From positions 28,522-92,521 of the forward strand of contig JAUYJB010000066.1 in NCBI GenBank assembly GCA_030688605.1: a stretch of DNA of 64,000 nt, written 5' to 3'. A model generated the notes under the pieces. It was given only the letters and a program-made list of their open reading frames with translations, did not search any database and was not told the DNA's origin. The first letter of the stretch is position 1. Every line of letters begins with the position of its first letter. The position numbers and the translations under genes were made by a program. The DNA comes from Hyphomicrobiales bacterium (GTDB taxonomy: Bacteria > Pseudomonadota > Alphaproteobacteria > Rhizobiales > NORP267). Of the stretch, positions 44,583 to 53,422 are shown one piece after another.

Positions 44583-46217
44583 TCAGATCGTCTCCGGGAC
44601 CATCGTGATCGCACCGCACGGGCATTCGGCGGCACATATGCCGCAGCCCTTGCAATAGTCGTAGTTGAATTCGAAGCGTTTGCCGGGACCCAGCTTGATG
44701 ACGGCGTTGTCGGGACACATGCCGTAGCAATTGTCGCACTCGAAGCAATTGCCGCAGGAAAGGCATCGCCGCGCCTCGTAAAGCGCATTCTTCTCGTCCA
44801 ATCCCTTGAGAACTTCCTCAAAACTCGACTGCCGGCGCACCGCCTCAAGCTGCGGCTGCATCGTTTGCGGCGCGTCGTCATAGTACCAGCTGTTGAGATA
44901 CTCGAATTCGGCCGGCTCATGCTTGGGCGGCTTGAAGTAGCGCTTGCTTCTCAGCCAGGCATCGATGTGGCGTGCCGCCTTCTTGCCATGGCCGACGGCG
45001 ACGGTGGCAGTGCGTTCGGCAGGCACCATGTCGCCGCCGGCGAACAGTCCCTTGCGGCCGGTCATCATCCGCCCGTCGATCTGGACGACCCCGTCCTTGG
45101 CGATGTCGACGCCGGGGACGTTCTCCAAGAAGCGCGTGTCCGCGTCCTGGCCGAGGGCAAGGATCAGCGTATCGGCTTCCAAGGTTTCCAGTTCGCCGGT
45201 GGGCTGGGGGCGGCCCTCTTCGTCGATCGCCATCCTTTCCACCGTGAAGGTCGTCTGATCGATCTCTTTGATGGTGCGCAGCCAATGGATCAGCACGCCT
45301 TCTTCTTCCGCCTCGGTCGCCTCGAAATCGTGCGCCGGCATCTCCTTGCGGGATCGCCGATAGACGATCATCGCCTCGTCCGCGCCCAGGCGCTTGGCGG
45401 TGCGGGCCATGTCCATGGCCGTATTGCCGCCGCCATAGACCACGACGCGGCGGCCGAGCCGCGGCGGTTCCTCGCCCGTCTCCACGTCGCGCAGCACGCT
45501 CACCGCATCGAGGATCTTGCCGGCCGCGTGGGCCGGAATGTCGATGCGCTTGGCCAGATGCGCGCCGACGGCGACGAACACGGCATCGAACCCCTCCTCG
45601 CCAAAGGCAGCCTCGAGGTCCTCCACCTTAGTGTCGAGCTCGAGCGTCACCCCCATGTCGACGATGCGTTTGATCTCCGCGTCCAATATGTCGCGCGGCA
45701 GCCGGTATTTGGGAATGCCGAAGCGCATCATGCCGCCGGCCATGGATCCGGCATCGCGGATGGTGACGGCGTGCCCCAGGCGCGTCAGGTGATAGGCGGC
45801 CGAAAGCCCGCTCGGCCCGGCGCCGATGACCAGGACCCGCTTGCCCGACGGCTTGGCCTCGATTTTCGGTGCCCAGCGTTTTTCGATGGCGAGATCGCCG
45901 AGGAAGCGCTCGACGGCGTGGATGTTGACCGCCGTGTCGAGTTGGGCGCGATTGCACGCGCCTTCGCACGGGTGATAGCAGACGCGCCCCATCACCGCCG
46001 GCAGGGGGTTGTCTTCCATCAGCGCCTGCCAGGCGGTCCGATAGGCGCCTTCCTCGGCATGGAACAGCCACTTCTGGATGTTCTCGCCGGCCGGGCAGGC
46101 GTTGTTGCAGGGCGGCAGGCGATCGACATAGACGGGCTTCGACGTCCGCCACGAGCCGGTCAGATTGGCGAGGCTGGTGCCCGGGTCGAGGGTGATGGCG
46201 TAGGGAAGCTGTTTCAT
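44583..46217 (-). CDS. GltD-like oxidoreductase fused to 2[4Fe-4S] ferredoxin (Por delta)
   Basis: A 544-residue flavoprotein. The N-terminus has cysteine clusters CNNACPAGENI and CYHPCEGACNRAQ as in glutamate synthase small subunit. A FAD-binding Rossmann region (VLVIGAGPSGLSAAYHL) and an NAD(P)-binding one (VVVYGGGNTAMDMART) follow. The C-terminal 75 residues hold two ferredoxin clusters: CLSCGNCFECDNCYGMCP and CKGCGICAAECPCG. This kind of fusion replaces the small PorD ferredoxin subunit and should link pyruvate oxidation to NAD(P)H. It overlaps the porB stop by four bases. The last gene of the por unit; the direction of electron flow is not evident from sequence. Confidence 0.85.
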   Translation of the reverse strand: MKQLPYAITLDPGTSLANLTGSWRTSKPVYVDRLPPCNNACPAGENIQKWLFHAEEGAYRTAWQALMEDNPLPAVMGRVCYHPCEGACNRAQLDTAVNIHAVERFLGDLAIEKRWAPKIEAKPSGKRVLVIGAGPSGLSAAYHLTRLGHAVTIRDAGSMAGGMMRFGIPKYRLPRDILDAEIKRIVDMGVTLELDTKVEDLEAAFGEEGFDAVFVAVGAHLAKRIDIPAHAAGKILDAVSVLRDVETGEEPPRLGRRVVVYGGGNTAMDMARTAKRLGADEAMIVYRRSRKEMPAHDFEATEAEEEGVLIHWLRTIKEIDQTTFTVERMAIDEEGRPQPTGELETLEADTLILALGQDADTRFLENVPGVDIAKDGVVQIDGRMMTGRKGLFAGGDMVPAERTATVAVGHGKKAARHIDAWLRSKRYFKPPKHEPAEFEYLNSWYYDDAPQTMQPQLEAVRRQSSFEEVLKGLDEKNALYEARRCLSCGNCFECDNCYGMCPDNAVIKLGPGKRFEFNYDYCKGCGICAAECPCGAITMVPETI

Positions 46218-47239
46218 GGCCGCTGCTCCGCGCCGCCCAGCAGGCCGAAGCGCTCGATATTGGCGTCGGCCATGCGCTGGATGGCGGCGATGCGTTCCTT
46301 GTCTTCGCCTCCCTTCTTGAACAGATGGGCGAAGCGGCGCTGGGTCTTGAGATAGGCTTCCACCGGCGCGCGGCGGCGGATCTTGTAGGATCCGGTGACC
46401 GCCCCGTGCTCGGCCTCGAAAAGCGGAAACAGCCCGGTCTCGACGGCAAGCCTAGCGATGCGGATCGTGTCATGCGGCTCCGAACCCCAGCCGAGCGGGC
46501 ACGGGACCATGATATGGATGTACCGCGACCCCGTAATGCCCATCGCCTTGGTCACCTTGGCCTCCAGATCGTGAAGGTCGGCGACGCTGGCGGTGGCCAC
46601 ATAGGGGATGTTGTGCGCCATGGCGATCAGCGGCAGGTTCTTGCCGGTGCCGAACACGTTGCCGGGCGCCTTGCCGACCGCCGGCGTCGTCGCCGTGCGG
46701 GCCGCAGGCGGCGTCGCGCTCGACCGCTGCACGCCGGTGTTCATATAGGCTTCGTTGTCGTAGCAGATGTAGAGCACGTCATCGTTGCGCTCGAACATGC
46801 CCGACAGACAGCCGAAGCCGATATCCATGGTGCCGCCGTCGCCGCCCTGGGCGACGACCTTGACGTCGGTGCGCCCCTTGACCCGCATCGCCGCGGAAAC
46901 GCCGGTCGCCACCGCCGGCGCGTTGCCGAACAGGGAATGCAGCCAAGCGATCTGCCACGAGGTCTCGGGGTACGGCGTCGTGAACACTTCCAGACACCCG
47001 GTCGCATTGACGGCGACAAGCTGACCCTTGGCGGCGCGCAGCGCGGCGTCGAGCGCGTAGCGCGCGCCGAGCGCCTCGCCGCACCCTTGGCAGGCGCGGT
47101 GGCCGGATGTGATGGCGTTGGAGCGCTCGGCGCTCGCCTGCACGGTGCGCTTGGCCTCGTCGATGAGCCGGTTGCCCACCGTGTGGGTGCCGGTCTGATA
47201 GAACTTGACCTGCTGCAACGCAGTCTTTCGCACGGTCAT
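46214..47239 (-). CDS. porB: 2-oxoacid:ferredoxin oxidoreductase beta subunit
   Basis: A 341-residue ThDP-binding subunit with the cluster cysteines of HRACQGCGEALG, the NATGCLEVF loop, and the ThDP motif QGGDGGTMDIGFGCLSGMF followed by CYDNEAYMNTGVQRS. It carries a [4Fe-4S] cluster and the ThDP site. The sequence pattern is closer to pyruvate than to 2-oxoglutarate oxidoreductases, but the substrate is an inference. The ATG at 47239 follows GAGGG; a TTG opens the frame at 47251 and is rejected. The porA stop lies nine bases upstream. Confidence 0.9.
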   Translation of the reverse strand: MTVRKTALQQVKFYQTGTHTVGNRLIDEAKRTVQASAERSNAITSGHRACQGCGEALGARYALDAALRAAKGQLVAVNATGCLEVFTTPYPETSWQIAWLHSLFGNAPAVATGVSAAMRVKGRTDVKVVAQGGDGGTMDIGFGCLSGMFERNDDVLYICYDNEAYMNTGVQRSSATPPAARTATTPAVGKAPGNVFGTGKNLPLIAMAHNIPYVATASVADLHDLEAKVTKAMGITGSRYIHIMVPCPLGWGSEPHDTIRIARLAVETGLFPLFEAEHGAVTGSYKIRRRAPVEAYLKTQRRFAHLFKKGGEDKERIAAIQRMADANIERFGLLGGAEQRP

Positions 47240-47247
47240 GGCGTCCC

Positions 47248-48504
47248 TCAATCCCCGGCCGCAACTTGGCCCCGCCCCATGGCCTTGAGAATGTTCTCGG
47301 CGGTGGGGCCGGACCGGCGCGTGGCGATGGCGCGGATAAGCTCATGCTCGACCGCCGCGTGGTCGAGGTCGAGAAACTGGGCGTCCGGCAGGCGGTCTTG
47401 CGCCGCCGCCTCGAACAGCTCCTGCAGGACGCGCATGGTGATGGGGCGGCCGCCAAGGCCGGCGATCACGGTGTGGACGGGCACGGGAGAGCCCCGCAAC
47501 GCCATCTGCACGTCGGCGGCGACGATGCCGCCGAGGCCAACCGCGAAGGCCTTCTCAAGAACCACCACGCGCTTAGCCTGTTCCAGAACGGCGCGCAACT
47601 CATCCAACGGGAACGGGCGGAACGAGCAGATGCTGACCGCGCCGATGGCCGCGCCTTCCTCGCGCATCTTGTCGACGGTCTCCTTGATGGTGCCGTTGAC
47701 CGAGCCCAAGGCAACGACGATCGTTTCCGCCCCATCGGTGCGGTAGGTGTGGATCAACCCGCCGGTTTCGCGGCCGAACACCTCCTTGAACACGCCGGAG
47801 ATCGTCGGAATCAGCCGCAGCGCCTGAAGCTGCTTCTCATGCGCCAGGTAGCGGACCTCGGTGAAAGCGTCGGGTCCGACCATGGCGCCGATGGAATAGG
47901 GATCGGCGGGATCGAGCACCTGCACCGGCTCGAACGGCGGAAGGAAGGCATCGACCTCGTCCTGCGTCGGCATTTCGACCCGTTCATAGGCGTGCGTCAG
48001 GATGAACCCGTCCATGCACACCATGACCGGGCAGCTCAGTTCCTCGGCCAGACGGAAGGCCTGGATGTGCAGGTCGAGCGCTTCCTGGTTGGTCTCGGCG
48101 TAGAGTTGAATCCAGCCCGAGTCCCGCACCGCCATGCTGTCGCTGTGATCGTTCCAGATGTTGATCGGCGCGCCGATGGCGCGGTTGCCCACGGTCATGA
48201 CGATCGGCAGGCCGAGGCCGGCCGCGTTGTAGACGGCCTCGGCCATGAACAGGAGCCCCTGGCTCGCCGTCGCCGTGTAGGCGCGCGCGCCGGCGGCCGA
48301 GGCCCCGATCGCGACACTCAAGGCGGCAAATTCCGATTCGACGTTGATGAACTCGCAATTCTTGAGATCGCCCGACTTCACCAGCGCGCCGACCCCCTCC
48401 ACGATATGGGTTTGCGGCGTGATCGGATAAGCGCAGACGACCTCCGGCCGGCACAGCGCTATCGCCTGGGCAACCGCCTGCGATCCTTCTATCTGCTTGA
48501 GCAT
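47248..48504 (-). CDS. porA: 2-oxoacid:ferredoxin oxidoreductase alpha subunit
   Basis: A 418-residue subunit with the conserved PEVVCAYPITPQTHIVEG start (pyruvate oxidoreductase type), VESEFAALSVAIGASAAGARA with the ThDP-contacting glutamate, and NIWNDHSDSMAVRDSGWIQ. The C-terminal domain has GSVNGTIKETVDKMREEG and FRPFPLDELR. It forms the 2-oxoacid-binding part of the enzyme. The gene follows porG by 25 bases. It oxidises a 2-oxoacid with CoA to an acyl-CoA and reduces ferredoxin, or runs in reverse as a CO2-fixing synthase. Confidence 0.9.
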   Translation of the reverse strand: MLKQIEGSQAVAQAIALCRPEVVCAYPITPQTHIVEGVGALVKSGDLKNCEFINVESEFAALSVAIGASAAGARAYTATASQGLLFMAEAVYNAAGLGLPIVMTVGNRAIGAPINIWNDHSDSMAVRDSGWIQLYAETNQEALDLHIQAFRLAEELSCPVMVCMDGFILTHAYERVEMPTQDEVDAFLPPFEPVQVLDPADPYSIGAMVGPDAFTEVRYLAHEKQLQALRLIPTISGVFKEVFGRETGGLIHTYRTDGAETIVVALGSVNGTIKETVDKMREEGAAIGAVSICSFRPFPLDELRAVLEQAKRVVVLEKAFAVGLGGIVAADVQMALRGSPVPVHTVIAGLGGRPITMRVLQELFEAAAQDRLPDAQFLDLDHAAVEHELIRAIATRRSGPTAENILKAMGRGQVAAGD

Positions 48505-48529
48505 CCGTGGCTCCTTCGTTTAGAGCGCT

Positions 48530-49090
48530 CTAGGCGGCTCTGGCCATTTCGAACGCCTCGCGGGCCGCGGCTACATTGGCCTCGCCGACGGCGCCTGGGA
48601 ATTTTTCCATGATCGCGCTTTCCACCGATTCCATCTGCAGCTGGGCGGAAATGGCGGCAAAGCAGCCGAGTAGCGTCGCGTTCGGTACCGGGCGCTTGAC
48701 ATGTTTCATGGCCAGATCCGTAGCCGCGATGCTGCAGACATGGTGGGCCGGCAGCTTGCCTACGAATTCGGCAATGCCCAGTTCCTCGAAACTCTGCGTC
48801 GAGTTGATGATGATGAACCCGTCCTCCTTGAGCCCATGGAAGACATCGACGGAGTGCAGCAGCGTCGGGTCCTGGATAATGAGCGCGTCCGGCTCCTGGA
48901 TGGGCTCGCGAAGCCTGATTTCCTTTTCGTCCAGGCGACAGAAGGAGACCACCGGCGCGCCCATCCGTTCGGACCCGAAGCTGGGAAAGGCCTGCGCCTG
49001 CTTGCCCTCGAGGAACGCCGCCAAGGACAGCAGTTCGGCGGCCGTGACGACCCCTTGTCCGCCCCTGCCATGAATTCGCACCTGGAACAT
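48530..49090 (-). CDS. porG: 2-oxoacid:ferredoxin oxidoreductase gamma subunit
   Basis: A 186-residue subunit with the family start MFQVRIHGRGGQGVVTAAELL and FGSERMGAPVVSFCRLDEKEI. Gamma contributes to CoA and domain-domain contact. The ATG at 49090 is chosen because GGAAG lies eight bases upstream and the domain starts at once; a long N-terminal extension in the frame (to 49573) has no domain sequence. It is the first gene of the por unit. A perfect FNR box (49290-49303) lies about 200 bases upstream, at an unusual but possible distance if the transcript has a long leader. Confidence 0.88.
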   Translation of the reverse strand: MFQVRIHGRGGQGVVTAAELLSLAAFLEGKQAQAFPSFGSERMGAPVVSFCRLDEKEIRLREPIQEPDALIIQDPTLLHSVDVFHGLKEDGFIIINSTQSFEELGIAEFVGKLPAHHVCSIAATDLAMKHVKRPVPNATLLGCFAAISAQLQMESVESAIMEKFPGAVGEANVAAAREAFEMARAA

Positions 49091-49727
49091 AACGCCCGCT
49101 TCCATGTTCTGTTTGTCGGTAACGGAACCCAAGACCGGCCACTTAGGCGACCCGCTCTGGACTTGCGGCTGAAAGGCGCGCCGTCGGCCCCTATTCGCAT
49201 CGCAGTCGATACGCGCGCGCCATGACCGCTGCCAACGTTCATCCGCTCCAACAACCGCGCAACCTATAGTCGGCCCAAGTCCGGCGTCATTGATTGACAT
49301 CAAAGCCCGACGAGCGGTCTGGACCCGTCTCCACATTGACGATGCAACCCTTCGCGCGGTCTCGCGCGCCGGATCGCCGCCTCGGGCGTGCCTGCCCGAC
49401 CCTGGGGCACTACGACCCCAGCGCCTGAGAGCTGCGCGCGAGACCCACGCGGAAGACGCCGGCGGGAAGATCGGAAAGACACCGCGCGGGCGTCGCAACG
49501 TCGCCCCAACAGAGTCCCTGTGAGTATTCGCTATATCGCGGCGCCGCGGCGCCCGCGCGAGGCCCCGGATCATCCGGGGCTAAAGGAAAGTGGGCAAACC
49601 CCGGAGCCAGGCGGCTCGCGGCAATGGCGAACTTTGCCTTCAGTTCCGGGGCATTTTCCGTTTGCTCTTTGACATTGTGACCGCAACATCCGGGCCTCAC
49701 ACTTCGGGACACGAAGTGCCTGAGCAC
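49091..49727. other. regulatory gap between por and narR
   Basis: About 640 bases without a convincing gene on either strand. It contains a perfect FNR box (49290-49303), a GC-rich stem near 49563-49580, and the hairpin CACTTCG/CGAAGTG (49700-49718) just after the narR stop, which lacks a T-tract but may help end its transcript. Confidence 0.5.
49290..49303. promoter_or_regulatory. FNR/NarR-type box, perfect
   Basis: TTGAttgacaTCAA, a perfect TTGA-N6-TCAA palindrome upstream of porG (start 49090 on the minus strand). Confidence 0.65.
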
Positions 49728-50426
49728 TCACAGGTCCGGGTCGTCAATCAGCAGATTCGGTTTCGCCAGGATCTCCAGGTCCTTGCGCTTCGCGAGTCGA
49801 ACCTCGGCTCCTTCGACTTTGACGCCAAAGGGCGCAAGCGTTTTGAAAGCACGCGACAGGTTCTCCGGCGTCATGCCAAGCAGGGACGCCAGCGCCCGCT
49901 TTTCCATCGGCAGCGTCAATCGGCCCGCGGTACCCTGCTCGATCTCCAGGCGCAGCAAATAGTTGGCCAGGCGCTCGACCGCGGTCCGCAGCTTCTGGTT
50001 CTTCAAGGCTTTGACCATGGCGCGGTAGCGGCCGCCGAGCTCGCTGACGACCGAGCGGGCAAACCCCGCGTCACGGGCGAAGATCTCCCTGATGCTTTGC
50101 GAAGGGACCATCAGGATTTGACAACGCCCGACCGTTCGCCCTGACATCAAGTGAACGGCATCCCGCACGACGGCCGCGAGAATGAACGTCTCCACCGGAC
50201 GCACCAGCTGCATGACCGTCTCGCGGCCATTGCCGTGGGCGACGAGCTCGACGGTGCCTTCCACGACGATATGCAGGAAGTCGGCCTTCTCGCCTTCGGA
50301 GATCAGCTGAACGCCTGGGGGAAAGCGCTGAAAGTAGGCGGCCTGCACGAGCTCGGCAAAGTTCTCCTCCTCCATGGCGCCGAACAGCGGCAGTTCACGG
50401 ATGGTCGGCAGATCTTCGCTACGCAT
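49728..50426 (-). CDS. narR: Crp/Fnr-family regulator, NarR-like
   Basis: A 232-residue regulator. Residues 10-125 form the cyclic-nucleotide-type sensor fold (FPPGVQLISEGEKADFLHIV, GTVELVAHGNGRE), 130-160 a dimer helix, and 160-225 an HTH_Crp domain whose recognition helix has E-N-L-S-R, the same residues that FNR uses to read TTGA half-sites. The cluster-binding cysteines of FNR are absent (only one Cys, in CQILMV), so it does not sense oxygen by an Fe-S cluster. Position next to narK and this divergence match NarR of Paracoccus, which needs nitrate or nitrite. A box TTGATGATCATCAA lies 25 bases upstream, suggesting autoregulation. Confidence 0.82.
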   Translation of the reverse strand: MRSEDLPTIRELPLFGAMEEENFAELVQAAYFQRFPPGVQLISEGEKADFLHIVVEGTVELVAHGNGRETVMQLVRPVETFILAAVVRDAVHLMSGRTVGRCQILMVPSQSIREIFARDAGFARSVVSELGGRYRAMVKALKNQKLRTAVERLANYLLRLEIEQGTAGRLTLPMEKRALASLLGMTPENLSRAFKTLAPFGVKVEGAEVRLAKRKDLEILAKPNLLIDDPDL

Positions 50427-50450
50427 CGCGTCGGTCGCATCAGTCAGGGA

Positions 50451-50464
50451 TTGATGATCATCAA
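50451..50464. promoter_or_regulatory. FNR/NarR-type box at narR
   Basis: TTGATGATCATCAA, a perfect palindrome over all 14 bases, centred 32 bases before the narR start. The position near the start suggests either repression or an activating site for a long leader. Confidence 0.7.
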
Positions 50465-50480
50465 CTTATTGAATGACGTA

Positions 50481-50493
50481 TGCCAATTTGGCA
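50481..50493. promoter_or_regulatory. 13-bp palindrome TGCCAATTTGGCA
   Basis: A perfect palindrome between the two FNR-type boxes of the narR-narK gap. A related ATTTGGCCAAAT element lies beside the FNR box at 10533. The cognate factor is unknown. Confidence 0.35.
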
Positions 50494-50565
50494 AGCGGCC
50501 CAACGCAACTGGAGCCAACAAATCCATTTTTCTGACACTTGTTTCTTCAGTTGGCGCCCTTGCCA

Positions 50566-50579
50566 TTGACTCAGATCAA
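50566..50579. promoter_or_regulatory. FNR/NarR-type box at narK
   Basis: TTGACTCAGATCAA, matching TTGA-N6-TCAA, centred about 81 bases before the narK ATG at 50653. It probably activates the whole narK-narGHJI unit. Confidence 0.78.
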
Positions 50580-50652
50580 CTGAGCCCCCCCTCGATCCAG
50601 AGAGGTTCCCCCGACTCGCGCTCCGGGCGCACGACATTGCAGGAGGGAAACG

Positions 50653-53358
50653 ATGGCGGACCCTGCCACCGCCCAGAGCGGGAGCGACCCGTACAGCTTC
50701 GAGACCCGCAAGCAATATTCCGTCCTGACCATGAATACGTTGGCCTTTACGGTCAACTTCGCGGTCTGGACGATGTTTTCCGTCATCGGCATCAGGATCA
50801 AGAGCGAGCTGGCTCTTAACGAGACGGAGTTCGGCTTGCTGGTCGCAACGCCGATCCTGACCGGATCGCTGGTGCGCCTGCCACTTGGCATTCTGACCGA
50901 CCGGTTCGGCGGCCGTGTCATCTATTTCATCCAGATGATCCTGGTGGCGATCCCGACCTACGGATTGGCGTTCGCCACCGAATATTGGCAGTACCTCGCC
51001 ATCGGTCTGTTCGTGGGTCTCGCCGGCGGGTCGTTCGCCATCGGCATCGCCTACACGTCCGCCTGGTTCCCGAAGGAGAAGCAGGGCACCGCCATGGGCA
51101 TCTTCGGCGCCGGCAACGCGGGCGCCGCCGTGACGAACCTGGTGGCGCCATTGATCATCATTGCGCTGGGCTGGCGCGCGGTGCCGCAGATCTACTCCGT
51201 CGCCATGTTGGCGATGGCGGTAATTTTCTGGTTCTTCACCTATCCAGATCCAAGACTGGAGGAACGCCGGCAAAAGGGACGTTTTCCGACCCTCAGCGAC
51301 CAGCTCGCGCCGCTTGCGGAATTGCGCGTGTGGCGATTTGGACTCGCCTACTACTTCGTCTTCGGCGGTTTCGTCGCGCTCGCGCTTTGGCTACCGAAAT
51401 ATTACATCTCGGAATATGGCCTGAGCCTCAGTGCCGCGGCCTTCATTTCAATGTTCTTCACGCTGCCCTCCGGCGTCATTCGCGCGCTGGGCGGGTGGAT
51501 CTCGGATCGGTACGGCGGCAGCACCACGACCTGGTGGGTGTTCTGGGTCTGCATCGTCTGCCTGTTCTTCCTCTCTTATCCGCCCACCACCCTGGTGATT
51601 CACGGCATCAAGGGAAGCGTGAACCTTGACATCGCCGTCGGGGTCATTCTGTTCACGGTTCTCGTCTTCGTTGTCGGAATCGCCCAGGGCATCGGCAAGG
51701 CAAGCGTCTATCGCGAGCTTGCCGACTACTACCCGGCCAACATGGGCGCCGTCGGCGGCCTGGTCGGGGTCATCGGCGGTCTCGGCGGTTTCACGCTTCC
51801 CATCATGTTCGGCGTCGCCGCCGATGCCACCGACGTGCGCTCAAGCACGTTCATGCTGATGTATGCCGTTGTCGCCGGCGTCATGATCTGGACCTGGATG
51901 GCCGAACGCGGCGAACGCGCCGCCGTCCTTGAGCGGGAACCGGCGCTGCGCGAACGGCTGGGCCTGCATGCCGCGCGCCGCTGGCTCACCGACTGGCGCC
52001 CGGACGACGAGGCGTTCTGGCGGCAGCAGGGCCGGCGCATCGCGTTGCGCAACCTGATCCTGTCCATGCCGCCGCTGTTCCTGTCCTTTGCGGTCTGGAT
52101 GGTCTGGAGCGTGGTGGTGGTCGAGCTGCCCCGCATCGGCTTCAAGTTCACCACCGATCAGCTGTTCTGGCTGGCGGCCGCGCCGGGCATCTCGGGCGGC
52201 GCGCTGCGGCTCGCCTATTCATTCGTCGTACCGATCTTCGGCGGCCGCAACTGGACGGTGTTCAGCACGGCTTCGCTGCTGCTGCCGACGCTGTGGATGG
52301 CGCTGGCGGTGCAGGACCCGAACACGAACTACGTGGTGTTCGTCGCCATCGCGCTGCTGTGCGGACTGGGCGGCGGCAATTTCTCCGCCAGCATGGCCAA
52401 TATCAGCTTCTTCTTCCCCAAGAAGATGCAGGGCACGGCGCTCGGCTGGAACGCGGGCGCCGGCAACCTCGGCGTCGGCGTGATGCAGGCGGTGGTGCCG
52501 CTGGCGATCTACGGCGGCGCGCTCTGGATCAAGGGCGGTACCCCGCAGACCCATACCGACGGCGCCGTCGTCAGCATGGTCTGGATGCAGAATGCCGGCT
52601 TCATCTGGGTTCCGCTGATCGTGGCCGCCACCATCGCCGCCGCCTGGGGCCAGAACAACATCCGCGGCGCGCAGGCAAGCTTCGGCGAACAGGTCGGCAT
52701 TTTCAAGCGCAAGCACGCCTGGATCCTGGCCTGGCTCTATACCGGCACGTTCGGCTCGTTCATCGGATTTGCCGCCGCCTTCCCGCAACTCCTGTCGACC
52801 TTGTTCCCGGACTCCGATGCCAAACATTGGGCGTTCGTCGGCCCGCTGCTCGGCGCGCTGGTGCGGCCGCTCGGCGGCTGGCTGTCCGACCGCCTCGGCG
52901 GCGCCAAGGTCACTTTCTGGAACTTCGCGGTCATGTTGGTGGCGGCGATGACGATCCTGGCATTCCTGCCGTCAGAATCGAACGGCAACACGCTGCCGTG
53001 GTTCTATGCAGCTTTTGTCTTGTTGTTCATCACCACCGGAATCGGCAACGGCTCGGTGTTCCATGTCGTCCCCAATGTTTTCCTGAAGCTGCACACGCGG
53101 GCTGCGGCCGGAAAAGACAAGGCGGCCCAGGATCGTGCGGTCGCCGAAGGCGAGATCGAGGCCTCCGTCGCACTCGGCTTCACGGCAGGAATTGCCGCGC
53201 TCGGGCTGTTCTTCATCCCGGCGATGATCGCGATCTCGCTCAATACGACGGGTACGGCCGCAACCGCGCTGACCGTTTTCATCGTGTTCTACGTGACCTG
53301 CCTGTTGGCGACCTGGTGGTGGTACCGGCGCCGGGGCGCGGAAGTCCGGTGCGACTGA
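50653..53358 (+). CDS. narK: NarK1-NarK2 fused nitrate/nitrite transporter
   Basis: A 901-residue fusion of two MFS nitrate transporters. Residues 1-430 are a NarK1-type domain with GTAMGIFGAGNAGAAVT and FGGFVALALWLPKYY. Residues 450-895 are a NarK2-type domain with FTTDQLFWLAAAPGISGGAL, CGLGGGNFSASMANISFFFP and GWNAGAGNLGVG, the nitrate signature. In Paracoccus-type fusions the first half is a proton-nitrate symporter and the second a nitrate/nitrite antiporter. Each half has about 12 helices. A separate NarK follows, so three transporter modules precede narG. GGAGGG lies upstream of the ATG. Confidence 0.9.
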   Translation: MADPATAQSGSDPYSFETRKQYSVLTMNTLAFTVNFAVWTMFSVIGIRIKSELALNETEFGLLVATPILTGSLVRLPLGILTDRFGGRVIYFIQMILVAIPTYGLAFATEYWQYLAIGLFVGLAGGSFAIGIAYTSAWFPKEKQGTAMGIFGAGNAGAAVTNLVAPLIIIALGWRAVPQIYSVAMLAMAVIFWFFTYPDPRLEERRQKGRFPTLSDQLAPLAELRVWRFGLAYYFVFGGFVALALWLPKYYISEYGLSLSAAAFISMFFTLPSGVIRALGGWISDRYGGSTTTWWVFWVCIVCLFFLSYPPTTLVIHGIKGSVNLDIAVGVILFTVLVFVVGIAQGIGKASVYRELADYYPANMGAVGGLVGVIGGLGGFTLPIMFGVAADATDVRSSTFMLMYAVVAGVMIWTWMAERGERAAVLEREPALRERLGLHAARRWLTDWRPDDEAFWRQQGRRIALRNLILSMPPLFLSFAVWMVWSVVVVELPRIGFKFTTDQLFWLAAAPGISGGALRLAYSFVVPIFGGRNWTVFSTASLLLPTLWMALAVQDPNTNYVVFVAIALLCGLGGGNFSASMANISFFFPKKMQGTALGWNAGAGNLGVGVMQAVVPLAIYGGALWIKGGTPQTHTDGAVVSMVWMQNAGFIWVPLIVAATIAAAWGQNNIRGAQASFGEQVGIFKRKHAWILAWLYTGTFGSFIGFAAAFPQLLSTLFPDSDAKHWAFVGPLLGALVRPLGGWLSDRLGGAKVTFWNFAVMLVAAMTILAFLPSESNGNTLPWFYAAFVLLFITTGIGNGSVFHVVPNVFLKLHTRAAAGKDKAAQDRAVAEGEIEASVALGFTAGIAALGLFFIPAMIAISLNTTGTAATALTVFIVFYVTCLLATWWWYRRRGAEVRCD

Positions 53359-53422
53359 GCGCGGCGCCAACCGAGGCGAAACGAACGGAAACAACGACAC
53401 TCAAGAGATCAAGAGGAACGAC

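Noticed and set aside
44366..44608. 80-codon frame right of the GntR fragment
   Set aside because: No recognisable family or ribosome site; overlaps the porD-like stop on the other strand.
49388..49672. 94-codon frame between por and narR
   Set aside because: Pro/Arg-rich, without start signal; lies in a regulatory gap.
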